From: Paracoccaceae bacterium
GTDB taxonomy: Bacteria > Pseudomonadota > Alphaproteobacteria > Rhodobacterales > Rhodobacteraceae
Length of the DNA: 64,000 bases
Direction of reading: 5' to 3'
Assembly (NCBI GenBank): GCA_004153385.1
Contig: SDAL01000002.1
Location: forward strand, 372,001 to 436,000
Shown: positions 45,826 to 55,034 of the stretch, one piece after another
How positions within the stretch are numbered: the first letter of the stretch is position 1
How the letters are laid out: every line of letters begins with the position of its first letter
Translations under genes and position numbers: made by a program
The notes under the pieces: generated by a model
Database searches by the model: none
What the model was told of the DNA's origin: nothing
Seen by the model: the letters and a program-made list of their open reading frames with translations, nothing else

Positions 45826-46548
45826 TTATCTTTGGTTTTCTCCGCGCCGTGTTGCCAACAGCGTGGGCAGTTCTGCAAGCGTTCCTATCTGGGCGAATCG
45901 CTCCGTATCGGAGGGCGGATCGGCATGTTCCAACGCCCATGTTGCGGCATGGGGCACATGCACACCGAACCCGCCTGCCGCGATCATCGGCAAAACATCG
46001 GATTTCAGCGAATTCCCGATCATGACACCGCGCGCGGCCCCGTCTCCGTGGCGGGCAAAAATCTCGTGGTAATGGCGGGGCGTTTTATCGGACACGATCT
46101 CGACCGCCTCGAAATAGGTCCCCAGACCGGATTGGGCCAGTTTGCGCTCTTGGTCCAGCAGGTCGCCTTTGGTGATCAAGATCAGGCGGTAGCGCCCGTA
46201 TAACGCAGCGATTGTATCCTCTACGGCGGGCAGAAGATCTATCGGATGGTCCAGCATGTCCTTGCCGGCCTCCACCAGTTCGGCGATGATCGGCGCGGCC
46301 ACCGTCTGGTTGCTGACCTCAAGCGCGGTTTCGATCAGCGACAGGGTGAACCCCTTCACCCCGAAGCCGTAGCGCGACAGGTTGCGGATCTCTGCCGCCA
46401 AAAGGCGTTCGCGCAGATGTTCGGGCGGGGCAAACGGGGCCAGAAGCGTTTCGAACCGGGCTTGGGTCAATTGGAAGAACCGCTCGTTGTGCCAAAGCGT
46501 ATCATCGGCATCAAAACCGATCGTGCTGGGGGTGGCGGTCGTTGCCAT
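45826..46548 (-). CDS. HAD-superfamily hydrolase
   Basis: A 240-aa HAD phosphatase-like protein with motif I FDADDTLW (Asp12, Asp14), motif II ILITKG and motif IV GNSLKSDV. The four-helix cap between motifs I and II points to subfamily IA. Substrate unknown. GGAG lies nine bases before the start. It is convergent with nothing and stands as a single gene in front of clpS. Confidence 0.88.
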   Translation of the reverse strand: MATTATPSTIGFDADDTLWHNERFFQLTQARFETLLAPFAPPEHLRERLLAAEIRNLSRYGFGVKGFTLSLIETALEVSNQTVAAPIIAELVEAGKDMLDHPIDLLPAVEDTIAALYGRYRLILITKGDLLDQERKLAQSGLGTYFEAVEIVSDKTPRHYHEIFARHGDGAARGVMIGNSLKSDVLPMIAAGGFGVHVPHAATWALEHADPPSDTERFAQIGTLAELPTLLATRRGENQR

Positions 46549-46687
46549 TGCGAAATCTCCTCAATTTTTACGGTTTCATGCGGGCTGTGGGCAAGAGATC
46601 ACGCGGAAAGGGTTTTCATATCCTGATCTATTCCTATATTCGCCTCATACCGATGCTTAACAAAAGCAGATTGCGAAGGTGACAGGC

Positions 46688-47029
46688 GTGGTTGAGCCCC
46701 TCTACATGATGGCCGATGACGACAATGGTGATGACGGCGATGCCGGACTCGCCACCAAAACCCGTGCGAAAACGAAACGTCCGCCTTTATACAAGGTGAT
46801 GCTGCTTAACGATGATTATACGCCAATGGAATTCGTGGTGCATATTCTCGAGCGGTTCTTTGGCAAAAATCACGCACAGGCCTTCGAAATCATGCTGACC
46901 GTGCACAAAAAGGGTCTGGCCGTGGTCGGGGTGTTCTCCTACGAGATCGCCGAGACCAAGGTTGCGCAGGTGATGGATTTCGCCCGCCGCCATCAGCACC
47001 CGCTGCAATGCACGATGGAAAAGGAATGA
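46688..47029 (+). CDS. clpS: ATP-dependent Clp protease adaptor ClpS
   Basis: ClpS delivers N-degron substrates to ClpAP. This 113-aa version has an acidic flexible N-terminus and the core [29 protein letters not shown] with the binding residues NDDYTPM and, later, [23 protein letters not shown] at 46688 with GAAGG eight bases upstream is the preferred start; ATG at 46706 or 46709 is possible. clpA is not adjacent. A methyltransferase gene follows after 25 bases. Confidence 0.93.
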   Translation: MVEPLYMMADDDNGDDGDAGLATKTRAKTKRPPLYKVMLLNDDYTPMEFVVHILERFFGKNHAQAFEIMLTVHKKGLAVVGVFSYEIAETKVAQVMDFARRHQHPLQCTMEKE

Positions 47030-47054
47030 GCGCGCCGCGTCGCGCCGGAGCCCT

Positions 47055-48083
47055 ATGACACACCCGCGTATATCTCTGGCGCTTGAAACGGCGCCGCTTC
47101 CCGTTGAGGGAACAATTTTAGTTATCGGTGCCGATCAGGACACCGATCTGGGCGATTTGCCACAAGACAGGCTGGAGCTGGTGCAGGGCTTTGCCCCCGA
47201 TCACGACGCGCTGTCTGCACGCGGCTTTGCCATGCGCGCAAACGGCACCGCGGCAGATGCACGTTATGCGGCAGCTGTCGTGTTTTTGCCCCGCTCGAAA
47301 CAGCTTGCGCGCAACTGGCTGGCACAGGCGTGCAATCAGGTGGTGCAGGGTGGGCCTGTCTGGGTGGACGGCGCCAAAAGCAATGGCGTTGATTCCATCA
47401 TTAAAGGCTTGAAGCGTGAGGTGGAGATTACCCCCCCTATCGCAAAGGCGCATGGCAAGATTTTTTGTTTCGAGGCCGCTTCTGGGCGGCTGGATGCGCA
47501 GGTTCTGGACCGCTACACACCCGAGCCCGGCTTTGTCACCGTGCCGGGTGTATTTTCTGCCGAAAAGGTCGATGCGGGATCGCGGCTTCTGGCTGCGGCC
47601 CTGCCTGACCATCTGCCCCCGCGCATGGCGGATCTGGGTGCGGGGTGGGGCTGGCTTTCGGCGCAGGTGCTGGCGCGCGACGGGGTCGAGGCGCTTGATC
47701 TGATCGAGGCGGACCGCGCAGCCCTTGATTGCGCCGAACTGAATATCACCGATCCGCGTGCCCGGTTTGTCTGGGCGGATGCGACGCGCCACATGCCAGA
47801 GAGCCGCTATGGCGGTATTGTCATGAACCCGCCGTTTCACGTCAGCCGCGCGGGCGATCCCGGACTGGGGGTTGCGTTTATCCGTGCCGCCGCCAGTATG
47901 CTGTCGCTGTCTGGCCGTATGTGGATGGTCGCCAACCGCCATTTGCCCTATGAAGCCGCGCTGAACACGGTGTTCCATTCCGTGCGCGAACTGGATGGCG
48001 ACGGGCAGTTCAAACTTTTCGTTGCCGAAAAACCTGTGAGCAAGGGGCAGCAATCCGCACGCGCGGCACGGCAGGGGCGCTAG
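47055..48083 (+). CDS. RsmC-like class I methyltransferase
   Basis: A 342-aa protein with two halves like RsmC (16S rRNA m2G1207 methyltransferase): an N-terminal degenerate domain (residues 1 to about 160) and a C-terminal SAM-binding domain with ADLGAGWGWLSAQ (near 195), the acidic EAD after strand 2, and the catalytic NPPFH (residues about 256-260). Nucleobase N-methylation of RNA is the expected activity; the exact target cannot be fixed. Probably cotranscribed with clpS. Confidence 0.87.
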   Translation: MTHPRISLALETAPLPVEGTILVIGADQDTDLGDLPQDRLELVQGFAPDHDALSARGFAMRANGTAADARYAAAVVFLPRSKQLARNWLAQACNQVVQGGPVWVDGAKSNGVDSIIKGLKREVEITPPIAKAHGKIFCFEAASGRLDAQVLDRYTPEPGFVTVPGVFSAEKVDAGSRLLAAALPDHLPPRMADLGAGWGWLSAQVLARDGVEALDLIEADRAALDCAELNITDPRARFVWADATRHMPESRYGGIVMNPPFHVSRAGDPGLGVAFIRAAASMLSLSGRMWMVANRHLPYEAALNTVFHSVRELDGDGQFKLFVAEKPVSKGQQSARAARQGR

Positions 48084-48170
48084 GCGTCGTGTTTGCCACC
48101 TGTCCTGCGAACTCTAGCCCGACCTTTATCCAGCCTGTCAAAGCCTGTGCTTTTCATGAACGGAGCCGCT

Positions 48171-48980
48171 ATGTCGCTGTCTATTTCCGGTAAAACGGCC
48201 ATTGTCACCGGTGCTGCCCACGGCATCGGCCTTGCGGTTGCGCGCCATTTCGTGGATCGCGGGGCCAATGTGATGTTTGCCGATATTGATGAGAACCGGC
48301 TGCGGGACGAATTGTCCGATGTCGCCGATCCCGAAGGCCCTGCGCGTTGGTTTGCGGGCGATCTGTGCCAGAAGTTGAACGTGGCCAATTTGTTGTCGGC
48401 CACGATTGATGCGTTTGACCGGATCGACATTCTGGTCAACACAAACCGCTGTTTTGCGCCCTGCGATCCGCTGGACCCCGATCAGACCGTGCTGGACGAT
48501 ATGCTTCGCCAGAACATGAAATCATCCTTGCGTGTCACGCAAATGACCGCCAAGCGCATGATTTCGCAAGCAGAGAAAGATGGCCGTGACGAGGGAGAGA
48601 TCGGCTCTATCATCAATATCTCCACCCTTGCGTCTTGTCGCAGTCAACCCGAAACGCTGGCCTATTCCATCGCCTGCGCCGCCCAGGATCAGGCGGTGCG
48701 CGGATTGGCCGTGGCGCTTGCACCGCACCGGATCCGCGTGAACGGGGTCAGTTTTGCCTCTGTCATGAGCCGGTCGCTGCAAGACACGCTCAAGGAAAAC
48801 GAGGACTGGCGCGAAGCGATTATCGACGGCACGCCGATGGGGCGGATCGCCGCCCCGGGAGAGTTGGCGGAAACCGTGCAATATCTTGCATCGTCGGGGG
48901 CAAGCTTCACCACCGGTCAGATTGTCACGATTGACGGCGGGCGTGGGCTGTTGGACGCGGTGCAGGTGCCGGTGTTCTAG
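48171..48980 (+). CDS. Atypical short-chain dehydrogenase/reductase lacking the catalytic lysine
   Basis: A 269-aa SDR fold. The nucleotide motif TGAAHGIG (residues 13-20) and GxDL-like FAGDL are intact. The structural NNAG is replaced by NTNR (90-93), and the catalytic YxxxK reads YSIAC, so Tyr165 is present but the lysine position (169) is Cys. Ser151 and Asn115 remain. Either it binds NAD(P) without classical catalysis or it uses another mechanism. ATG at 48171 follows CGGAG. Neighbours are an RsmC-like gene, a lipoprotein and hemF. Confidence 0.85.
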   Translation: MSLSISGKTAIVTGAAHGIGLAVARHFVDRGANVMFADIDENRLRDELSDVADPEGPARWFAGDLCQKLNVANLLSATIDAFDRIDILVNTNRCFAPCDPLDPDQTVLDDMLRQNMKSSLRVTQMTAKRMISQAEKDGRDEGEIGSIINISTLASCRSQPETLAYSIACAAQDQAVRGLAVALAPHRIRVNGVSFASVMSRSLQDTLKENEDWREAIIDGTPMGRIAAPGELAETVQYLASSGASFTTGQIVTIDGGRGLLDAVQVPVF

Positions 48981-49032
48981 GCGGTTTTCTGACCATCGCG
49001 CCGGAAGACGCCACCGCATCGCCTGACAGGCT

Positions 49033-49452
49033 TCAGGGTGCAGGTGTTTGCGGATAGGCGCGCCGGCAGGCTGCTATATTCACACGTGATTGCGCTGCAA
49101 GCTGGGCCTGCTTTTTGATCAGACCGTCGCGTTTGCGCGCCTCGACCACCGGATCGATAGCCACGCGTCGGTTGCGGGTTTCGGTATAATCCTTCCAGCA
49201 ACTGACAGGATGGCGCACCAGATCGCCGTTTTTCTTGCGATGCGTGCGATAGCCGCAAAACCCGTAGCGGGAGCGGTCGACCTCATAGGTTTCCCAGCCA
49301 TATCCCCGCGCAAGATTGCCGTCTACATCCTCAAGCAGCGACGAAACCGCCCTTAATTCGTTGGTGGATCGCGCGATGCATCGCTCCTGTGGCGTGCCAC
49401 ATGCCGTCAGAAAACCAACACATACAAGGGCAATCGGGGCGATACGGGACAT
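49033..49452 (-). CDS. Lipoprotein, unknown function
   Basis: A 139-aa protein with a lipobox LTAC (Cys18). The mature part has several cysteines (CIARSTNEL, FCGYRT, VSCWKDY, ACRRAY), enough for disulfides, and a charged helical stretch near the C-terminus (VEARKRDGLIKKQAQLAAQ). AGGAGG lies eight bases before the ATG. It is divergent from hemF and convergent with the SDR gene. I do not recognise a family. Confidence 0.8.
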   Translation of the reverse strand: MSRIAPIALVCVGFLTACGTPQERCIARSTNELRAVSSLLEDVDGNLARGYGWETYEVDRSRYGFCGYRTHRKKNGDLVRHPVSCWKDYTETRNRRVAIDPVVEARKRDGLIKKQAQLAAQSRVNIAACRRAYPQTPAP

Positions 49453-49622
49453 TCAGGGGATCCTCCTTGTTCGGGCCACATGATAATACGAATGCACGCG
49501 CAGGCATAGGGTGCAAACCCCGACAATTTGAGCGGGATGTGTTCTCTATCTGCGGCTTGCCCTTTGCGCCGCAAGCGGGCGGCTGTTAAACAGGCGCAAA
49601 TCCACATCCTGCGGAGGCGCTC

Positions 49623-50519
49623 ATGGCCCCACACGCCACATCAGAGCAAGAAAAACACCGTGCCAGCCAGTGGTTTTCGGATTTACGCGATGAAATCGTC
49701 AGCGCATTCGAGGGGCTGGAGGACACCCAGACTGCCGGGGCCACCGCCGATCTGCCCGCAGGCCGGTTCGAGGTGACGCCCACAGTGCGCACCGGCCCGG
49801 CGGGCGAGGATCACGGCGGCGGGGTAATGAGCGTGATGCGTGGCGGGCGCGTGTTCGAGAAGGTCGGCGTCAACATCTCGACCGTGTGGGGCACGCTTAG
49901 CCCAAAGGCGCAAGGGTCCATGGCCGCACGCGGTGTGCCCGGGATCGAGGAGGATCCGCGGTTCTGGGCCTCGGGCATCAGTCTTGTGGCGCATATGCAA
50001 AACCCGCATGCCCCGGCGGTGCACATGAATACGCGCATGTTCTGGACACCGAATGCATGGTGGTTCGGGGGCGGGGCGGATTTGAACCCGTGTATCGAAT
50101 ATCCCGAAGACACCGCACAGTTTCATGCCGCATTGCAATCGGCATGTGATGCGCATGACCCAAGCTATTATGCGCGGTTCAAGGCATGGGCGGATGAGTA
50201 TTTCTTTATCCCCCACCGTGGCCGCGCGCGTGGTGTGGGCGGCATTTTCTACGACGATCTGAACACCGGCCACTGGGCGGAGGATTTCTCCTTTACCCGC
50301 GATGTGGGGCGCGCATTCTTGAAAGCCTATCTGCCGGTCACGCAGGCGCGGCGCAACCAACCGTGGACGCAGGAAGATCGCGAGACGCAGTTCCGCCATA
50401 GGGGGCTTTATGCCGAGTATAATCTGGTGTATGATCGCGGTACGAAATTCGGCCTTGAAACAGGTCATAATCCTGACGCGGTGCTCATGAGTTTGCCGCC
50501 AATCGCAAAGTGGTATTGA
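49623..50519 (+). CDS. hemF: Oxygen-dependent coproporphyrinogen III oxidase
   Basis: The aerobic counterpart of HemN, 298 aa. Signature segments include WFGGGADLNPCIEYPED, HRGRARGVGGIFYDDL and FRHRGLYAEYNLVYDRGTKFGLETG. GGAGG precedes the start. Having hemF and hemN in the same genome allows haem synthesis with and without oxygen; FnrL regulates hemN, and no FNR box is visible in front of hemF. Confidence 0.96.
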   Translation: MAPHATSEQEKHRASQWFSDLRDEIVSAFEGLEDTQTAGATADLPAGRFEVTPTVRTGPAGEDHGGGVMSVMRGGRVFEKVGVNISTVWGTLSPKAQGSMAARGVPGIEEDPRFWASGISLVAHMQNPHAPAVHMNTRMFWTPNAWWFGGGADLNPCIEYPEDTAQFHAALQSACDAHDPSYYARFKAWADEYFFIPHRGRARGVGGIFYDDLNTGHWAEDFSFTRDVGRAFLKAYLPVTQARRNQPWTQEDRETQFRHRGLYAEYNLVYDRGTKFGLETGHNPDAVLMSLPPIAKWY

Positions 50520-50563
50520 CGCATTACACAGCTTATGCGCAAATTCCCCCTATACATGAAACC

Positions 50564-50590
50564 GCAAAGAGCGTAGTAGCCGCTCTTTGC
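50564..50590 (+). other. Hairpin in the hemF-helicase gap
   Basis: A perfect 10-bp stem (50564-50573 with 50581-50590) has a 7-base loop. It lies 45 bases after hemF and 49 bases before the helicase start, with no T tract. It could end hemF transcription or be part of the helicase leader, which in cold-shock helicases is often regulated. Confidence 0.5.
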
Positions 50591-50638
50591 GCCTGAAAGC
50601 GCGCGCCCTCGCGAAAGCTCCGTTCCGAAAGTCCCGCC

Positions 50639-52468
50639 ATGACCATCCAATCGATCGCCCATCCCGCGCTAGCCCGCGCGCTGGAGAAAAAAGGCTATGA
50701 AACGCTGACCCCTGTTCAAGAGGCTGTGGGAGACCCCGCCCTTGGTGAAAAGGATCTGCTTGTTTCGGCACAAACCGGCTCGGGGAAGACGGTGGCCTTC
50801 GGGCTGGCGATGGCCGCGCAGCTTTTGTCGAACGGGCGGGCGGCCCCCGCAGGCGCCCCGCAGGCGCTGGTAATTGCCCCCACCCGTGAACTGGCCTTGC
50901 AGGTCAAACGTGAATTTGTCTGGCTTTACGCCGAGGCGGGGCTGGTGATTGCCGAAGCAGTGGGCGGTATGGATGCCCGCGCTGAACGCCGCGCGCTGGA
51001 ACGCGGTGCGCATATCGTTGTCGGTACGCCGGGCCGGATTTGCGACCACCTGCGCCGCGGCGCGCTGGATCTGTCGGAGTTGGAGGTTGCCGTTCTCGAC
51101 GAAGCCGATGAGATGCTGGATCTGGGCTTCCGCGAGGATCTGGAAACAATTCTGTCCTCGGCCCCCAAAGACCGCCGCACGCTGATGTTCTCGGCCACTG
51201 TCTCGCCGGAAATCGAGCGTCTGGCAGGGGCATTCCAGACCGATGCGCATCGCGTGTCCACGGTCAACCGCCGCGAACAGCACTCCGATATCGAATATCG
51301 CGCACTTGTCGTGGATCGTTCGGACCGTGAAAATGCAATTGTGAACGTATTGCGCTTCTATGAAGCCAAAAATGCGATTGTGTTCTGTTCGACCCGCGCA
51401 ATGGTCACGCATCTGACGACGCGGTTCCTTAATCGCGGCTTTGCCGTGGTGGCACTTTCGGGTGAGTTGAGCCAGGAAGAACGCTCGCGTGCGCTGCAGA
51501 TGATGCGCGATGGCCGTGCACGTGTGTGTATCGCCACCGACGTGGCCGCCCGCGGGATCGATTTGCCGGGTCTGGAACTGGTTGTTCATGCCGATCTGCC
51601 GCAAAACCGCGAGGCATTGTTGCACCGCTCCGGCCGGACGGGCCGTGCAGGCTCCAAAGGGGTTTCGGCCTTGGTCGTACCGCTGAACCTGCGTGCCAAA
51701 GCCGAGCGTTTGATGAAGATGGCCAACATCAATGCGGTGTGGGCACCGGCACCGACCGCCGAAGAGATCATCGAAAAAGACCGCCAGCGTATTCTGGAAG
51801 AGCCGACTTTGGTCGAGCCGGTTGCGCCGGAAGAAAAATCCACCGTGGCCGCATTGCTGGAGCGTTTCCCGCCCGAGCAACTGGCCGCTGCCGTGGCACG
51901 CCACTTCCGTGCACAGCGTTCGGCCCCCGAAGATCTGGTGGGTGTCACCGTTGACGGGCCCAAGCCCCGTGCGCGTGTCGAATTCGACAAGGCCACATGG
52001 TTGCGCCTGACGATGGGACACGATCAGAACACCGATCCCAAGTGGCTTTTGCCGATGCTATGCCGCGCGGGCGACCTGACCCGCCGCGACATCGGTATGA
52101 TCCGCATTATGCAAGATCATACTTTCGTGCAGATCCATGCCGATGCAGCCGAGCGTTTCTTGGCGTCTGTCGGACCGGAACGCGCTTTGGAAGACAAATG
52201 TGGCATCGATGTGCTGGACCGTGCGCCCGAAGGCTTGGATCAAGCCCCGCCACGCCCAGCCAAATGGGATCGCAAACCCTCAGGTGGCAAGCCCGGTTTC
52301 AACAAAAAACCACATCGCAAAGGCCCCGATGACGGCCCGCGCCAGTTCGACAAACCTGCCGGTGGCAAGCCCGGATTCAAGGGTAAACCTGCCGGAAAAT
52401 TCGCAGGCAAACCCGATGCAGGCAAAAAGCCCAAAGCAAAATACGCAAAGCCCGCAGGTAAGAAATAA
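50639..52468 (+). CDS. DEAD-box RNA helicase (DeaD/DbpA-like)
   Basis: A 609-aa helicase. Core motifs: AQTGSGKT, APTRELALQ, GTPGR, DEAD, SAT, ARGIDLPGLELVVHADLP and HRSGRTGRAG. After the core comes a DbpA-type RNA-binding domain (residues about 460-540), then a Gly/Lys/Pro-rich basic tail with repeated GGKPGF units. The layout is that of DeaD/CsdA, a cold-shock helicase in ribosome assembly and mRNA decay. A clear terminator follows. Confidence 0.94.
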   Translation: MTIQSIAHPALARALEKKGYETLTPVQEAVGDPALGEKDLLVSAQTGSGKTVAFGLAMAAQLLSNGRAAPAGAPQALVIAPTRELALQVKREFVWLYAEAGLVIAEAVGGMDARAERRALERGAHIVVGTPGRICDHLRRGALDLSELEVAVLDEADEMLDLGFREDLETILSSAPKDRRTLMFSATVSPEIERLAGAFQTDAHRVSTVNRREQHSDIEYRALVVDRSDRENAIVNVLRFYEAKNAIVFCSTRAMVTHLTTRFLNRGFAVVALSGELSQEERSRALQMMRDGRARVCIATDVAARGIDLPGLELVVHADLPQNREALLHRSGRTGRAGSKGVSALVVPLNLRAKAERLMKMANINAVWAPAPTAEEIIEKDRQRILEEPTLVEPVAPEEKSTVAALLERFPPEQLAAAVARHFRAQRSAPEDLVGVTVDGPKPRARVEFDKATWLRLTMGHDQNTDPKWLLPMLCRAGDLTRRDIGMIRIMQDHTFVQIHADAAERFLASVGPERALEDKCGIDVLDRAPEGLDQAPPRPAKWDRKPSGGKPGFNKKPHRKGPDDGPRQFDKPAGGKPGFKGKPAGKFAGKPDAGKKPKAKYAKPAGKK

Positions 52469-52499
52469 CCGGCGGTTCGATTGCGAGCGTAAATATAAG

Positions 52500-52528
52500 A
52501 AAAGGGCCCTCGGACGGGGCCCTTTTTA
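52500..52528 (+). terminator. Terminator of the DEAD-box helicase gene
   Basis: A perfect 10-bp stem AAAAGGGCCC/GGGCCCTTTT (52500-52509 with 52517-52526) has a 7-base loop and T residues on the right; it may also serve the convergent lipoprotein gene. Confidence 0.9.
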
Positions 52529-52593
52529 TATGGATCATGGTCTGTGCGCTGCGCATCGCGCAATGCAGGCGAAAAAATAAGGCCGGACGGGCC

Positions 52594-52791
52594 TTAGTTG
52601 GCCGTGGCCGCGCCCACTGTGCCGCCGACAACCGCGCCCGCGGGGCCTGCAACCAGTGCCCCGCCCAGCCCGCCAGTTGCGGCCCGTTCGGTTGCATTGT
52701 TACCGCATGCGGCCAGCCCCACAAGAAGCACAGTCCCGAGAATGATTTTTGCGCTGCTCAATCCGGCGGCGGTATATGTAATATTTTTCAT
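52594..52791 (-). CDS. Small glycine-rich lipoprotein
   Basis: A 65-aa protein with lipobox LAAC (Cys29) and a mature part of only about 36 residues, rich in Gly and Ala (GGLGGALVAGPAGAVVGGTVGAA), a glycine-zipper type sequence. GGGAGAG lies before the start. Similar tiny lipoproteins are common in Rhodobacterales; the role is unknown, possibly membrane stabilisation. Confidence 0.75.
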   Translation of the reverse strand: MKNITYTAAGLSSAKIILGTVLLVGLAACGNNATERAATGGLGGALVAGPAGAVVGGTVGAATAN

Positions 52792-52863
52792 CTAACTCTC
52801 CCATTTCACGACGCCTTGATCGACAGGCTATAGATAAGACGCGTGACGCGAAGATCGGTTCCC

Positions 52864-53895
52864 TTAGGTCGCGCGAACAGTTTCAACCATCAGCGCGACA
52901 TTCTCGGGATCGGCATCCGGCGTGATACCATGCCCGAGGTTGAAGATATGCGGTCCGTTGCGGAACGTCTCGACGATGTGGCGGGTTTCCTCAACCAGTG
53001 CCTGTCCGCCGGTCACCATATGGCGCGAGGCCAGATTGCCCTGCACACAGCCTGCGGTTTGCACATTTGCTGCCGCCCACTGCGGACTGACGGAATTATC
53101 AATTGCCACGCAATCGGCGCCGGTTTTCTGATGGAACCCGATATAGCCGTCACCTGCCTCGCGCGGGAAGGCAATGACCGGCAGATCCGGAAAGCGGGCT
53201 TTCAGCGCCTGGATGATCCGCAGGGCAGGGGCCACGGCGAAGTCTTCGAAATCCTGCCCCTTCAGGCTGCCTGCCCAGCTGTCGAACAGTTTCACCACCT
53301 CTGCGCCGGCCTCTACCTGACACGCCAGATATTCGATTGTGGCCTCGGTGATCAGATCGATCAGTGCGGTGAATGTCGCGCGATCGGTGTCTTTGAGCAG
53401 ATGTGCCGGACCCTGATCGGGGGTGCCGCGACCGGCCACCATATAGGTTGCAACTGTCCATGGCGCGCCTGCAAACCCGATCAGCGTCGTGTCTTTTGGA
53501 AGGGTTTCGGACAGGATCCGCACCGTGTCGTAGATCGGGCTGAGTGTGGTGTGTATATCGTCTTTGGTCTTCAACTTGCGCAGGCCTTCGGGGCCGGTGA
53601 TGGTCGACAGGCGCGGGCCTTCGCCCGTGACAAACCACAGATCCGCGCCGAGCGCCTGCGGCACCAGCAAGATATCTGCAAACAGGATCGCCCCGTCGAA
53701 CCCGTAGCGCCGGATCGGCTGCATCGTGACCTCGGCGGCCAGTTCCGGATTGTAGCACAACGACAGGAAATCACCGGCTTTGGCACGGGTGGCACGGTAT
53801 TCGGGCAGGTACCGTCCCGCTTGCCGCATCATCCAGATCGGTGGTGTGGGCAGGGTTTCACCGCGCAGGGCGCGCAAGATCAGCTTATCGGCCAT
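52864..53895 (-). CDS. hemE: Uroporphyrinogen decarboxylase
   Basis: Converts uroporphyrinogen III to coproporphyrinogen III. The 343-aa protein has the family opening [17 protein letters not shown] with active-site Arg and Asp (FADIL), and the C-terminal [18 protein letters not shown] lies nine bases before the ATG. It is divergent from hemC; a 12-bp inverted repeat lies between. Confidence 0.96.
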   Translation of the reverse strand: MADKLILRALRGETLPTPPIWMMRQAGRYLPEYRATRAKAGDFLSLCYNPELAAEVTMQPIRRYGFDGAILFADILLVPQALGADLWFVTGEGPRLSTITGPEGLRKLKTKDDIHTTLSPIYDTVRILSETLPKDTTLIGFAGAPWTVATYMVAGRGTPDQGPAHLLKDTDRATFTALIDLITEATIEYLACQVEAGAEVVKLFDSWAGSLKGQDFEDFAVAPALRIIQALKARFPDLPVIAFPREAGDGYIGFHQKTGADCVAIDNSVSPQWAAANVQTAGCVQGNLASRHMVTGGQALVEETRHIVETFRNGPHIFNLGHGITPDADPENVALMVETVRAT

Positions 53896-53924
53896 GGGTT
53901 TGTCACTCCTTTTTCGGCTTCTCT

Positions 53925-53963
53925 AGATCGTGCGGGCGGGGGCATTGTCAACCCGCACGATCT
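53925..53963. promoter_or_regulatory. 12-bp inverted repeat between hemE and hemC
   Basis: AGATCGTGCGGG (53925-53936) and CCCGCACGATCT (53952-53963) are perfect inverted copies with a 15-bp spacer. They fill the centre of the 102-bp gap between divergent starts, where no terminator is needed, so an operator or a leader structure is more likely. Confidence 0.5.
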
Positions 53964-53997
53964 TGCACGCCGCGCGCAGCGGGGCTAAGCATCGGCT

Positions 53998-54957
53998 ATG
54001 AAACAGATGCCCGATGCTCAATCCCCGCTAAAACTTGGCACACGTGGTTCGCCGCTGGCCGTGGCGCAGGCGCGCGAAACCCGTGACCGGCTGATGGCCG
54101 CCCATGACCTGCCCGAAGAGGCGTTCGAGATCGTGGTGATCCGCACCATGGGCGATGATCGTGCGATGATCGCAGCCGACCGGCCGCTCAAGGAAATCGG
54201 TAACAAGGGCTTGTTCACCAAAGAGATCGAAGATGCATTGTTGAGCGGACGCATCGATCTGGCGGTGCATTCGATGAAAGACATGCCCACCGTGCAGCCC
54301 GACGGGCTGATCCTTGACTGCTACCTGCCGCGCGAAGATGTGCGCGATGCGTTTGTCTGCCTGACGGCGCCTGCTATCGCGGATTTGCCGCAAGGGGCGG
54401 TGATGGGCACATCCAGCCTGCGCCGCCGTGCGCAGCTGCTTAACCGCAGGCCCGATCTGAAACTGGTCGAATTTCGTGGCAATGTGCAAACCCGCCGCAA
54501 AAAGCTGGAAGACGGGGTCGCCTCGGCCACGTTTCTGGCGATGGCAGGGCTCAACCGGTTGGGTATGACGGAACTGGCGCGCGGGGCAATCGCCCCCGAG
54601 GATATGCTGCCTGCGATTGCCCAAGGGGCCATCGGGATCGAACGGCGCAGCGATGACGCGCGTGCCGAAAGGCTGTTGAGCGCGATACACGATACGCCGA
54701 CCGCCCTCAGGCTGGCCGCCGAACGCGCATTCCTCGCCACACTTGACGGGTCGTGCGAAACACCGATTGCGGGTCTTGCGCTGCTGGAGGGGGACGCGAT
54801 CTGGCTGCGCGGCGAGATCCTGCGCCCTGACGGGTCTGAATCCATCGCCGATGATATCCGCGGCCCCGCAAGCGAGGGCGCCCGGTTGGGCCGTGATCTT
54901 GCACAGCGTTTGCTGGCACGCGCGGATGCGGATTTTTTCGCATGGCGCGAGGCCTGA
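53998..54957 (+). CDS. hemC: Porphobilinogen deaminase (hydroxymethylbilane synthase)
   Basis: Polymerises four porphobilinogens. The 319-aa protein has LGTRGSPLAVAQA, KGLFTKEIEDALLSGRIDLAVHSMKDMP, the SSLRRRAQL motif and the dipyrromethane-cofactor cysteine in DGSCETPIAG. It forms a divergent pair with hemE. hemB and hemD are not in the window. The ATG at 53998 is clear although its ribosome site is weak. Confidence 0.96.
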   Translation: MKQMPDAQSPLKLGTRGSPLAVAQARETRDRLMAAHDLPEEAFEIVVIRTMGDDRAMIAADRPLKEIGNKGLFTKEIEDALLSGRIDLAVHSMKDMPTVQPDGLILDCYLPREDVRDAFVCLTAPAIADLPQGAVMGTSSLRRRAQLLNRRPDLKLVEFRGNVQTRRKKLEDGVASATFLAMAGLNRLGMTELARGAIAPEDMLPAIAQGAIGIERRSDDARAERLLSAIHDTPTALRLAAERAFLATLDGSCETPIAGLALLEGDAIWLRGEILRPDGSESIADDIRGPASEGARLGRDLAQRLLARADADFFAWREA

Positions 54958-55034
54958 TCCCGCGTCCCGCCCCGTATTGACGCCACTCCGCCAGAGGCTT
55001 TGTGACCTTTGGCTGCCACAAAGGAACCCGCCCC

